From the NCBI GenBank assembly GCA_000708835.1, contig DF237793.1, forward strand, positions 1 through 28,837: 28,837 nucleotides of DNA, given 5' to 3'. Shown here piece by piece: positions 11,401-21,688 of the stretch. Position 1 is the first letter of the stretch; the number at the start of each line of letters is the position of its first letter. This DNA is from Klebsormidium nitens. Lineage: Eukaryota; Streptophyta; Klebsormidiophyceae; Klebsormidiales; Klebsormidiaceae. A model generated the notes under the pieces. That model saw nothing but the letters and a program-made list of their open reading frames with translations, was not told the DNA's origin and did no database searches. The translations under genes were made by a program, and so were the position numbers.

Positions 11401-14400
11401 GGTGCGAATCCGGACGGAAAATTATGCTTCGCATTAAGACTTCAAATGACTTGTGGTAGAGATGCGCCTCACTTGAAGCAACGGCATCCATAACCAGAAG
11501 GAAACCCACTGCCTGTTCTTGGTCTGCGCATGAGCTAAGAAAGCAGGGATGAAACGGCATTGACGGCTGTGGCTTGCGCTGATTGCCGTCGTTACCGAAC
11601 CTGCGTCCGTCTCCTCTAGTCGATCCTCGCCTGCTCACAATTCTCCCGAAACGAGCAGAGTTTTTGGTAAATTAAAATCAACGGCTTCTCACCCTGTCCC
11701 GTGCACAGCAGATACCTCAGCGTTTTGACAGAAGCTTTCCTGCAGAACCTGTCTCAATTGCTTGTAAGCCGCCGACCCTGTGTTTCACCACAGATGGACT
11801 ATGGTAGTATGAAACTCCACTGCACTCGATTAGTCCTCTGCCACTCTTCCCGGTTCAGCACAAACGCTCTGTCGAAGCCTGCAGCAGCACGTAGGAATGT
11901 CACCATGTTTTCTGGTGCTTCATCTTCAGGCCGAGAGGGCTGCTGCGTTGGCCAAGGCGGCTGCCACGTGTCAGCGTTGGCTGGAGGACTTCGAGGCCCA
12001 CAGCCGCCACCTGCGCTCCCACCCCCAGTCCCGTGCCGCCCGCTTTCTCCGCGGTTGTAAAAGCCGCCTTGCCGCCTGCAACGCCGTCCTCGCAAAACCC
12101 CCCCCGAGACAAATCCCCGGGGTGCCAAAACCTTCCTCCGTCACAGTCCCCCAGATCGAGACGGAAGCCTCGGAACTAGACCGGGGACTCTTTTCAGCCG
12201 TGGGGAGGGCCACTGCCGGGGGCTTCCGGAACGTTGGACGGCTGTTCTCGCGCCCAAAATCGGAAGTAAAACCCGCGGCACCAAGAGATGTGCCCCCCCG
12301 GAAGAGCGTGCAGTCGCAGCGGTTCTCGCACCCCCCTCCTCCAACCGGGGCATTCCCCCGACCGCCCTCGACCTCCTCCTTGTCCTCTTCTTCTTCGTCC
12401 GGGTCGCTGTATTCGGACGACGACCTTCCGTACGAAGGCGGGCAGTTCTGGGAGTCAGGGTCCGGTTCCGCTTTCGGTGGGCCGGATTCCGGGCAGCCGG
12501 AGGAGGACGACGAGCTGCGCACGATGGAGCGCCAGCTGTCGCGGTTTGATTCGGAACTGAGCGGCGTAGATGCGGCAATGGAGAAGCTGGACCGGCTGGT
12601 GCAGGAGAGCGAAGGGGGCGCGGCGCAGAAAGGGGACGTGGAGACGCTCAAGAAACTCAAGGGGGAGGTGAGCTCGGGTTGTATCAGATTCTGGAAAGCT
12701 GCGATTGCTGCTTGATTGTCGGAGCCTGCTTTTTGCTTCGATCACCGCTTGTAGACGTGACAGGGCTTTCAGGGACATAAGCTGCAAAATGACACCTGTG
12801 ACTTTGCATGCTCTGACAGGCAGTATTGCTGGATGATCCAGAGCATTCGGTTACTACAAACCGAAGTCAAGGCTTTTTCTAAGTTTCAAACCGGTTACAT
12901 GAGTAGGAGAGCCAAATCTGGAGTCGTTTGAAACAGAAGAGCCGAGCTCGGAGCTGATTCGAATGTGGGGCCGCTTTTGCAGGTTGAGGCGCTGGAGGCC
13001 GTTTTCAAGACGAAGAAGGCGGAGGTAGAAAAGGGGCTGCGGAAGAAGAAGCGGCGAAAAAACAAGGGAACGGGAACAGTCATCATTGATTCGGACAAGC
13101 AGGAAGTCTGGGGGTCCGCTGGGTAAGCTGTCTGCCCTAAAATCTGCTTTTTTAAGGTTGACTCTCCGAATATGACCTAGATCTGTCAGCATCAGAGCAC
13201 CTAGTTTGGGTCGTGATTGTCGCCAAGAATCGGAAAGTTGGGGCGAAATCGTAACGCGGTTGGCTTCTCGAAATCTGCATGATTATCTGAGCTTTGCTGT
13301 GGCTTTGCTTCTGGACTTTTGGACTTTCGCTACTTTTCTATCGAGGCTGTTATGCAACAAGCCAGTAGGTGGGTGGGGTCTGAAACGGGAGCTTTTTCCT
13401 TAAACAATCAGGATGATCACTATCCTGCGATTTACACAATCTCCCTTTCAGACAAGAGTCTTGTTGATCCACTTTGCGAAATCCTTGGAGACGAGTGTGA
13501 ACTGCTCTAGGGGTCTGTCACGACCAAGTGCATCCACGATCATAAGAGATCCGATGAGATGTCGACTTCGTATTCACAGCGTTTGTCCCTGTGACAGGTG
13601 GCAAGATGCCGTTGGCCGCGCTGGGGCCCTCTTCGGCGTCGGCCCACTCCCCGACCTACCCAACCCGTTAGAGTGGTTTAGCGAAACCCCCGAAAAACCC
13701 CGAACTTCTTCTTCCGCCATCCAAGCGCCCCCAAGTCCCGTTTCCGTTCCGTGGTCGTTGCCAATCTTCTCGGAGGAGGAGCGACGGCAAGCGGAAGGGG
13801 GCAGATCCGACGCGGCGAGAAGCGGGGAGCTGTCGCCGGAGGAGAAGCGGGGCATCATCGAAGCGGAGCTAGCGAGGGCGGAGGTGAGCTCCTTGCTGCG
13901 TTAAGTCCCGTCATTACTAACAGCTTGCCAGAAGTCGACTGACGCCATTATTCACCTGATTGTGGCTGTGAGAGGCATCCATCAACAAAAGACTCTGTTC
14001 ATGGATCATAGAACTGTACTGCCGGAAGACGAAGGAAAGCGTATGGGCGCCCTCATTGGCGAGTACCTAGCCTTCGGTGGATTTGTATCATTGGCGACTT
14101 TTGAGACAGTGAACGGGGATGCATAACGTGCTCGCGAGCAATAGCTGAGCCTATCGTGCACTTTCAAACGTTGATGGGGGCAAAGGAATCCTCCATTACA
14201 TCTTCCTCGATAGTTTACATTGCTTCCATCGTTTTCTACCCTTGTAAAACCGTAGTCCAAACCGGTGAAACCACGATCTTGCCCACTGTCTCGCAGAACC
14301 AAAGCAATGGCCGACCGGCAGCAGATGCCGCGGAGGCAGCGGCTTATGGGGATGCACCTTACTGGGAGGAGGACTCCCCAGTCGCGGCAGCGGCGGGGGA

Positions 14401-16364
14401 CTACCGCCAATTTCTGGCCGCTTCAATTGACAAGCTCAAGCAGGGCGGAGAGGTGAGTGAAGGGCCCCTGGGTTGTCTCGGACAATCCTTGTTTCAGCAG
14501 CAGTAAGCTCATAAACGCTAAACCCTAATTCTTGTAATCACCCACACCCATGTTCCGTACCCATGTCTACCATAAGCGCCAAAGCGACCGCACCTGCCCC
14601 AGACTGGCCGATTTTCTCTAGAACGCTTTCTTTAACACAATTGGGGACCTTTGTATCTACGGGTGACGGCTCTGCTGTTCATTGCCAATCAGCACACTGA
14701 AAGTCGCGGATCGCTAGCAGTCTCTTTGCTCTCAGCAGGCTGCTGTCAATGGAGCAACTTGTCCGTCGAACTATGAAGGGGGCCTTTATATGAGAAAGTA
14801 AACCAGGCAGAAACGTCTGGATTACCGGGGATCTCCTGCCGACCGGGTCTTTCACCTCAGTTCTAGAGATGTTAGGGTGCACGTTTCAGTCTCACGTCGC
14901 AATGCGCCATTGTGCCCCCCGCTTTCCGTTTGAGAAACTGCAGCCACTGGAAAACGCCAAGTCGTTTCGCTCGTTGCTGAACAGACATCTCCCTTCACCC
15001 AGCAAGGTCGTCGCTTTCTACGTGCAAACCTCGCTTGTTAAATTAACTCCCCACTTCGGCTATGCAGGACGCGTGGCGCGGGACGAAGCTCCTGGGCAGC
15101 GACGTGGCGGCGGCGCTGGGGCTGCTGCAGCGGGGGGCGCGCGGGCAGAGCCTATCCGCGCGCGAGCAGCGCTTTTTGAAACGGACGCTGACGGACGTGG
15201 CGTCCGTCATCCCGATCGGCATCGTCATGCTGCTGCCCATCACGGCGGTCGGGCACGCCTTCTTCCTGGCCATGCTCCAGAAGTACGCGCCAGGCCTGGT
15301 GAGGAACCGTCGCCATATCTCCGTCTGCCTTTTGGTTGAGCGGCCCCTTTTTCCGTCATGATGCGGAGACTCGGCAGGAAATGTAAATCGAGGCCCGCTT
15401 TTGTGTTGCGGTATCCTCGCTGGCATTGGCAGCATGCAGTAGTTGAGGGGGGTGAATATTTCCGGTTCGACCGCTGCCGCCTGCGTTTGGCTGTCTCCCG
15501 TGCTGTTTGATGATCTCTACATCTCGCTTTCTTCCCGCCTACGCTCTCGTCCCCGCCTCCTTCCTGTTTCTTCTGTCTTTTCTCTAGGTTAGATGTGAAG
15601 CCACATTTGATATGTGATGCTAGGTTCCTTCTCTGCTCTTTCCTGCCCTGTTGTTCCCGACTCAGGGACTGATCTGCAATCTCACTCGAAGGCGGTGCTA
15701 TACTGCGACCTTGATGCAAATGGGCTCGGATTGGGGACTCTTACGAATCGAAACATGCAATTTGCATTGTTGCTGCATTGGTACTGCACTGCGCCATGAC
15801 TTTGCCATTAGGTACCGCGTACGTCTATGCTTTGCAATCGTCAAGACCAGCATCGATGGCATCCCCATGTTTCCATCGCACCAATAAATTAAACGCATGC
15901 CATCATGCTTTAACGATTAACTTTGCTCAGAGCCTTCATTTTTGTTGTACTCCTAAAAGCACAGACGGCAATTTGCTGCAAAGTAAGCTCCTTTTTGTCA
16001 CCTGCAGATCCCTAGTACGTTTGCCTCGGAGCGGCTGGGCCTTCTGAAGCGGTTCGAGCAGGTCAAAACAATGGAAGCTCAACAGATGGACGTTCTAAGC
16101 GAGAGGGATCCGATCGAAGAGCAGAAACCGGGTGTCCGGGATCCGAACGGTCAAGCGGGCGTGTCCGACGATGGGGAAGAAGCAGTGGCGGGTGTGCGGC
16201 AATCATTAGCAGAAGGACTAGACAAGGGGACGGCTTCGAACGGGCAAATGAGTCTAGGCACTACGAAATGGTCTCGGCTTGGTACGGAGCCTCCAGGCAC
16301 AGCTCTCGGAGAGGAGCTTGAGGGGAGACATAAGGAGGAGAGTGGCGGCATCGGCCGAAAATGA
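8438..16364 (+). CDS. LETM1-like protein (plant-type, LETM1 membrane segment near the C-terminus), 11 coding exons, 1136 aa
   Basis: Exons: 8438-8977, 9395-9674, 10077-10240, 10630-10836, 11090-11401, 11930-12667, 12983-13122, 13598-13883, 14297-14452, 15068-15298, 16008-16364 (3411 nt with stop). Phases agree throughout; intron 1 is GC-AG. Residues 1-100 are basic and poor in acidic residues, like an organelle-targeting leader. A plant-conserved helical region spans about 152-500 (WFAQKWLGIDKNAWM at 160-174, GLRREF in exon 4, FVEVVCEEMQWLPFYP in exon 5). A Pro/Ser-rich linker (poly-Ser about 648-661) precedes a charged probable coiled coil (695-775) ending in a KKKRRK cluster. Residues 944-1040 match the LETM1 core: SLSAREQRFLKRTL, one hydrophobic segment (about 986-1010), then IPSTF (1019-1023). 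The LETM1 C-terminal ribosome-binding and EF-hand region is absent; the tail is Gly/Glu-rich. True LETM1 is a mitochondrial inner-membrane cation/H+ exchange factor. Function and organelle of this branch are unknown. The start is supported by a TATA-like box about 70 nt upstream and an in-frame stop at 8417-8419, but an upstream exon is not excluded (CTAAT...CAG just before 8431). Confidence 0.9.
8978..9394 (+). other. GC-AG intron 1 of the LETM1-like gene
   Basis: The exon ends TATCAG and the intron begins GCAAGTAT, a textbook GC donor (CAG|GCAAGT). The acceptor is CATCGTGCAG|GCC. Joining them gives GYQ|AAVHALLKAAG, continuous with the conserved plant family region. Nearby GT donors (for example GCAA|GTATAC at 8982) shift the frame or insert non-conserved residues. 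Confidence 0.8.
10392..10463 (+). repeat. Tandem duplication, 38-bp period, in LETM1-like intron 3
   Basis: Two copies begin GATTGAAAGGGTTGGCAAGC at 10392 and 10430. They stay nearly identical for about 34 bases, with one G/A change in the shared part. Entirely intronic. Confidence 0.9.
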
Positions 16365-17347
16365 GCGAAAGGTGATGGTACCTGAGTTAGCCATGTAAAA
16401 ATTTTGTTTAGTAAAGTTGTCTACAATCCAAGGGACTAGTAGATGTCGCATATTTCTTAGCTTCTCGTCGCTGACTTTAGAGAAGCGCGAGAGGGATGTG
16501 CTGTAGAGATGGATCAGCTCATCAAGTGATTCACTCCGTCTCGCATATATGTTGTGATTCTACCCAGGAGAACCCCGTGATGAGATTGTATACTCAATCG
16601 GAGCCAGTAGGAGTAACGTCAACATGGATCGAGCAGTCCATTGAGTTTTTCTTCAGAATTCCAGTGCTTTCAAAGAAAGATGCTAGGGCCCCGATCAAGC
16701 CATGGAGCTTGAGTCGATCTTGAACATATATGGCAATCCGCGGTTGAAAACAGATCGGACGCAGATGTTGCTAGCTGATCCTTGTCTGACTTAAGCACTA
16801 CGTAAAGCAGTGACCGGCGTGTACATAGTACCGTACACGCCCACGATCGCTGCACCATGTTATCCGGCCCAAGCATTACATAGTATTGCGCACGAATTTG
16901 CCGATACGTGTTCCGAGGTATTCAAGGCCAAACATTCACAGAGGCTCGATCTAGATCAGCATGTATTCAAAGTCAGTGAAGACGTAGGCACTGGTACTGG
17001 CGGACTACACTTCGACGAAGCGTTGCATGGACAACTAAGCGATGCAAGCTATGTCAACACATCCTCCCTGATTCTTGCTATGAATTTATTGGGCCGTGCA
17101 AGTGACCATTCGTATCCGTGTTGCACATGGCTTGGTCAGGTTGCAACCAACATACAGGCGCGTCACATTCAGTTCAGGACGTTGTTACTGATGATAAAGA
17201 TACAGATGACCGCATGGTTGCAGGATAGCTAGGTGACTTCACTGTAGTGACCTTACTTGCAGTTTCTTCCAGCCTTCCTTTCTGAGCATCCAAAATGGTT
17301 ATGTTAACAATTGGGAAGCCTCCTCGCAGGCCCCCAAAGAATCGTTT
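16365..17347. other. Tail-to-tail spacer between LETM1-like and HAD genes
   Basis: Holds both 3'UTRs. One 140-codon plus-strand ORF (16810-17232, ATG to TAG) has unremarkable composition and no family I recognise. A perfect 8-bp inverted repeat GCGTGTAC/GTACACGC (16817-16840) sits at its start. I do not call it a gene. Confidence 0.5.
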
Positions 17348-20300
17348 TCAGGATGGCTGAGCATTGAATTCCCTGCCCTCATCACTTTCTACGGCATGCA
17401 ACGCTAGCTTCTGCAGGGCAGCCTCTACCTCCGTCCAGTCTCTCACCCTTTGAATGAGAGGGTGTACCGGTCCTGCGTAAATAATCGGCAAACGTTACGG
17501 CTGCATCCATGGAGACCATCAAGGGAACGACCTAATGTCCACATTGAACGTCAAGCCAACGCTACTGCTTTCCCTCAGTCACGAACGGCAGAGTTGGACA
17601 CGTCCTCGATTCACAAAGAAAGGAGGCAGAGTTTGGAGGTCGAGGAGCAGGCAAAGTAGGTGATGGTTCAGATGTCTACCAACAGCACTCCGTCATGTAC
17701 AGAAGAAACGAACGTGGCCTCGTTAACGGTGAATTCGACTTTCTCAAAAAAAGAACCACGTTGAGTTCCGAGAAGTCGAACAGGTACGCCCAAGCTCAAC
17801 ATGCATGGAAAGTCAACAATCTTCGGTCTGAACGCAGAAGAGCAGTTGAGAGGAGCCACCAGGCTGTATTGCACGCACCGTCGCTGGTCTTGCTCCAGGG
17901 GTACGCGTAATTCCAATCAAAGAGCAGCACGTGGATGCCGGCCTCGGCGCACTCGACCGCATACCGCGGGTTGTCGTCGATGAGCACCCTCGCTCCAATC
18001 GATTTGCAGATTTCGGACTTGGCCCGAGCGACCCCCTCAAGCGCGAAGTGGTTCCCGAAATGAATCTCCTCAAACAACTCTGCAAACATAGACGCTTTCT
18101 GGTTTGTCTAGATACCAGCGGTATGGAGATTGTTGTTCCTTGAATAATTCAGCCCCTCGGCAGATAGAGACGTCGCTCTGGACGTTTTTCATTGCCAGGT
18201 GTTCGCTGAGTGCTCATCGTTTCCTCGAACACAGCGCCTGTCGCTGGGAAAGCGAGATGTCCGTCGAGTGTTATAGTTCCAGGAACAGCCTGCAAGCTGA
18301 GCGTCTGCTTTGTTTTTTCCAAGAGACGAAAGTCTTCCAACATAAGAGCTGCTTTCCATGAGCAGCGAGGATGACCGTAAGATCAAAGGCGTTGTCTACC
18401 CGGCCTGCAGGGTGTGCCTCCACCAAGATCAGGCACGCTAGAGAACTCGTCATGACGCCCCTCTTCTCGTCACCTACTTAATTTGGCGTTTTGTGAGTCT
18501 GTGGCAGAAGTCGTAACGGCTCTGCATAAGTACGCCCTTACAAAATTGAAGCTGCCAACCCCTGGTAAAGATATACGGACCGGAGACGGGTGAGGACCGA
18601 TACAACTAAGGGACAACGCGTGTGGTTGACTTACCTGGGTAGTGGGCATCTATCCACCTTCTAGAGGGCTCCTGTATGCAGTGCTGTCTCGACCTGCAAA
18701 CAAGGAAGGGCAGGGGTTTCGTGTAAGGCAGGAAGTGAGACCAACACCTTCTCAAGCCAATGAATTCTAGTTGCTTTGCTGACCATTTCAGGAGCGCATC
18801 AGGACACATCAGGACACACTCTGACTCCCACGAGCAAACAATCCAACCTTCGGAAGTTGTCTGACGCGTGTGTGACATCAAAGGCACTGCTGTAAGTGGT
18901 TGAAAACTTACGTAACAACTACAAGGGAGCAGAATATGGACAGTCGTTGGAGCGCTTCATATGCGCCCGGAATGGGGGGGATGCCGCTGGTGAAGTGGCG
19001 CGACTGGAAGAAGTCGTGCACCTTTTGATTCGCTGCATAGTAGCATCAGAAGGATCTTGAGTGACTCCCACCTGAGGACTCCTGGACTGCCATATGCCCC
19101 AGTCTCCACACAGATTCTGGTTGCCAAGAATGGCACACATATGCTTGCACACCCAAAAAGACTTCCTTTCAACTTAACCTTTGCTTAAGATGGAGCAAAT
19201 TGTATCGAGAGAAAGCGTTTTGAGCCAACCAAACAACAACCACTCCTCAAAGAGGACGACAGGTTCTTGTTAACCCTGGGCAGACAGGCAGTTTGCAAAC
19301 AAACCTTGAACTTGACGGTCGTCAAACATACAACTTACCTTCTTCCTGGGAGCAGTTCCATATCTGGAGCAGCGAATGAAGCAGGATTAGTGCACAAACG
19401 GTTGATCAAAGCAGGGGCGAACTGTTCCAACTTCTTGTCCTGCGATCAGAGCCAATACAGCTTACTCTCAATCTCAAATGCAAAAGCCTTGATTTCACAG
19501 TGCGCGGGAGTTGGGCGCAATTCCTGTAGAAAGTGATTGATGGGATATAACATGCTCACCTTTCTAAAATCATACACGTGGTACTGAGATACATCGTAGT
19601 GCATCGCGTATGCCTCTGCGCAGTAGATGTTCAGAGTGGCCAGGAAACTGCACAAGACTGCACATAGACCAAAAGAGGGGCAGCCAACTCAGATTCGGAT
19701 TTTTTTTCAATACCACTAGAGGTTGACGATGTCAACAACTTCAAAAGATTTGAGTAGGACTGTCATCAAGCTGAAGCGATATCCCAAGCTGCGGAGCAAG
19801 CCATGAATCCTCTCATGCACCTCTGGGAATCTAAGGGCACCATGTTTCTTTGAAAAGGTCAAGAAGAACGGTGCCCCCTTGTGCCCACGTGTTGAAACAG
19901 CCGCTCGGAGTCTTGATGCCTTTGAAAAGTTCCGTACAGAAAAGATTTGAAAACTAATGTGAGCTGCCATCCACAAGACGTCACTGAGCTTTGATGGAGG
20001 ACTCAATTGGCTCACCTTCATCCACGTCAACAGCAACTTTCAGCGGGCCGCCTCTGCTTGCACTCCGCCCCAGCGGGATTGCATGATCATGGCCGTTGAT
20101 CAGGTCCTGAACCAGATGCTCCCTAGCTGCCGCCCCGTTCGTCTGCGCCCGGTTGCCTGCTCGATTAGTTGCCCGGACCTGCGCTTTCACAGCCCCAGAC
20201 GTCCGGTGCCCCAAAGCTTCATCAGTCTTCTCTTGGTCTGCATGGGAGCTTTCGGGAGTCGTCGCGTGCTCGTCCTCTGAAGTGAGCAGCTGGGCGGCCA

Positions 20301-20685
20301 TGCTTGCTGCTGCCGCCGTAGCGATTGGCTCCCAGTCCGTCACCGCCTCAAACGTGCTTTCTTCGGCGCGTATCCTGAAATCCAAAGTGCTGCCCCGGCC
20401 CGCAACGCTGGCTTTGCTGCCCCTTCCATACACTCCCGACTTGACCCAACGTCTAGATCTTTCTAGACTGGAGGCCACAGTAGAGCGAACCCTGCCACTG
20501 AATGTGGGAAGACAGTCCAACTCTGCAACGCAAGCTTGCTGCTGACATGTAGTCGCTCTCTCCACCGTGCATCGAGGACCCAAGAAGCCCCAGGAGGAGA
20601 CATTTTGGGCGCAGTTTCTTGCCCCGCTGTCTGCGAGAAGGCACGCTTGGCCAAGTTTCAATGCCGGCAGCTGCACCAAAGCCAT
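17348..20685 (-). CDS. HAD-superfamily 5'-nucleotidase-like protein (NT5C family), plastid-targeted-looking, 7 coding exons, 432 aa
   Basis: Exons on the minus strand, in order: 20685-20016, 19657-19560, 19363-19339 (25 nt), 19032-18912, 18693-18635, 18079-17879, 17472-17348; total 1299 nt, phases agree, all GT-AG. HAD motifs are complete: I, DVDE at 220-223 (nucleophile Asp220, acid/base Asp222); II, VVVTSR at 302-307 (Thr305); III, Lys345 in ARAKSEIC; IV, LIDDNPRYA at 357-365 (Asp359/Asp360). The catalytic part (216-432) fits the NT5C-type 5'(3')-deoxyribonucleotidase family, which dephosphorylates nucleoside monophosphates with Mg2+. Substrate here is unknown. Residues 1-215 are an extra N-terminal region: the first 80 or so are rich in Ala, Ser, Arg and Cys like a transit peptide, followed by an Ala/Thr/Glu-rich low-complexity linker. 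The ATG at 20685 is the first in its frame. The gene converges on the LETM1-like gene and diverges from eIF4A. Confidence 0.88.
19339..19363 (-). other. 25-nt microexon (exon 3) of the HAD nucleotidase gene
   Basis: On the minus strand CTCCAG|ATATGG...GAAG|GTAAGT encodes IWNCSQEE plus one base. It bridges DFRK (exon 2, phase 0) to ANQKVHDFF (exon 4, phase 1). Without it the frame breaks, and the conserved linker between HAD motif I and the cap helices is lost. Confidence 0.85.
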
Positions 20686-20860
20686 GATTCGCTCCGCTGT
20701 TTTTCTTTGTCAAATGCGAAAGCTAAAATGGATGGCTGCAACAACCCAATCACCTTCACTGAAACACAGCTTTCCTGGCCCCTGCGTTAGGTCAGCAGCC
20801 TATGGACTGTAGACCCACAGAGTTGACCGGATCTGCGACCATTGATGCTTTAATTGCCTG

Positions 20861-20868
20861 AACCCTAA
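20861..20868 (+). promoter_or_regulatory. Telo-box-like motif between the HAD and eIF4A genes
   Basis: AACCCTAA lies 176 bases before the HAD ATG (as TTAGGGTT on that strand) and about 820 bases before the eIF4A ATG. Telo boxes are known plant promoter elements, often in translation-machinery genes. Function here is inferred. Confidence 0.35.
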
Positions 20869-21335
20869 TGCTTGTTTTGGCAGCCTGAGATCCGTCCAAT
20901 CGATCGCACTTGCTTGGTGATAAATAGGTATAAGTACTCTTTTCACCCCAACATGACCACAACAATCATGCGCGCCGCCGTCAGGAAGAAGACAGTTCGT
21001 CCAGCCGGATCAGGCAAGAGCTTGTCTTCGACCCTCAATCTACCTTGACAATCAGATACTTTTCGTCAGGAGTAGGCTTTCAACTTCGAAGTGCCCCTGA
21101 GACTACCGCAAAACGGTCCTGCACACAACACGCTCCACCACTTTCTTCTGCTCATGAACTTCGCACGATATCTATCGTCTCTCACGTCCTGTTTTCACCG
21201 ACCTGCAGGCTGCAGTGGCAGCTTTGACTCTGAGGGCATCATGTTTCAAGAGCTTGAAATGGTGACGCACCGACTTGGCGCCAAATTCCACTCGCTCGAT
21301 ACCGTTCGACGTCGAAAGGCTGCTCCTCTTCATTA

Positions 21336-21344
21336 TTTATATAC
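21336..21344 (+). promoter_or_regulatory. Probable TATA box of the eIF4A gene
   Basis: TTTATATAC is followed by a pyrimidine-rich stretch. It lies about 345 bases before the ATG, which fits a leader interrupted by an intron ending at 21682. Confidence 0.4.
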
Positions 21345-21507
21345 TCTCAGCCTGCTACTGTGTTCGAATCCTTGCTACATCGAACCTACCCGCTTTCGCC
21401 AAGCTTGTCCGAGCTGGAGTGCGTCAAAGGGCCTGCCAACGACCGCCATCGTCCTTTTCCAATTTCCAAACAGCTAAGGTCGAGCGCCCTAAACAAGCGA
21501 AAGTAAG

Positions 21508-21682
21508 GTGAGCCCATGAGCCATGGTGTATCAGACCTGTTCAGTCTCCTGGTGTCTTGATTCCAGCTGAATAAATTTGACCTGCCCCGAAGCTGGCGCT
21601 TGTCGTTTGCTCGGCGGATCAAGGCATCATCCATCAACCAGAACTTCGTGGAAATTCACTCCCTTTGACGTGCTTTGTGCAG
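21508..21682 (+). other. Probable 5'-leader intron of eIF4A
   Basis: A strong donor (GTAAG|GTGAGC at 21507/21508) and a good acceptor (TTTGTGCAG at 21682) flank 175 bases and leave CAAAGT directly before the ATG. Leader introns are common in plant translation-factor genes. The acceptor is convincing; the donor choice is less sure (GAAA|GTAAGG is an alternative). Confidence 0.45.
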
Positions 21683-21688
21683 CAAAGT

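Larger units (their letters stand above)
20686..21688. other. Head-to-head intergenic region: HAD and eIF4A promoters plus eIF4A leader
   Basis: About 1 kb between divergent ATGs. It contains a telo-box-like motif (20861), a TATTTAT-type element readable on the minus strand near 20921-20927, the eIF4A TATA-like box (21336) and the probable leader intron (21508-21682). No further coding sequence seen. Confidence 0.6.

Noticed and set aside
11971-12660. Long minus-strand ORF (229 aa) opposite LETM1-like exon 6
   Set aside because: Its Ser/Arg-rich composition is the antisense reading of a GC-rich coding exon whose sense frame is phase-consistent with its neighbours.
17668-17916. Minus-strand ORF continuing from HAD exon 6 as a possible C-terminus (ending in LLVDI)
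   Set aside because: A GT donor at 17878 joins in phase to 17472-17348, which encodes the family-like PVHPLIQRVRDWTEVE. The read-through is intron.
21361-21375. GTTCGAATCC, a near-perfect tRNA T-loop sequence
   Set aside because: The bases on either side do not pair and no cloverleaf can be drawn; it lies in the probable eIF4A leader.
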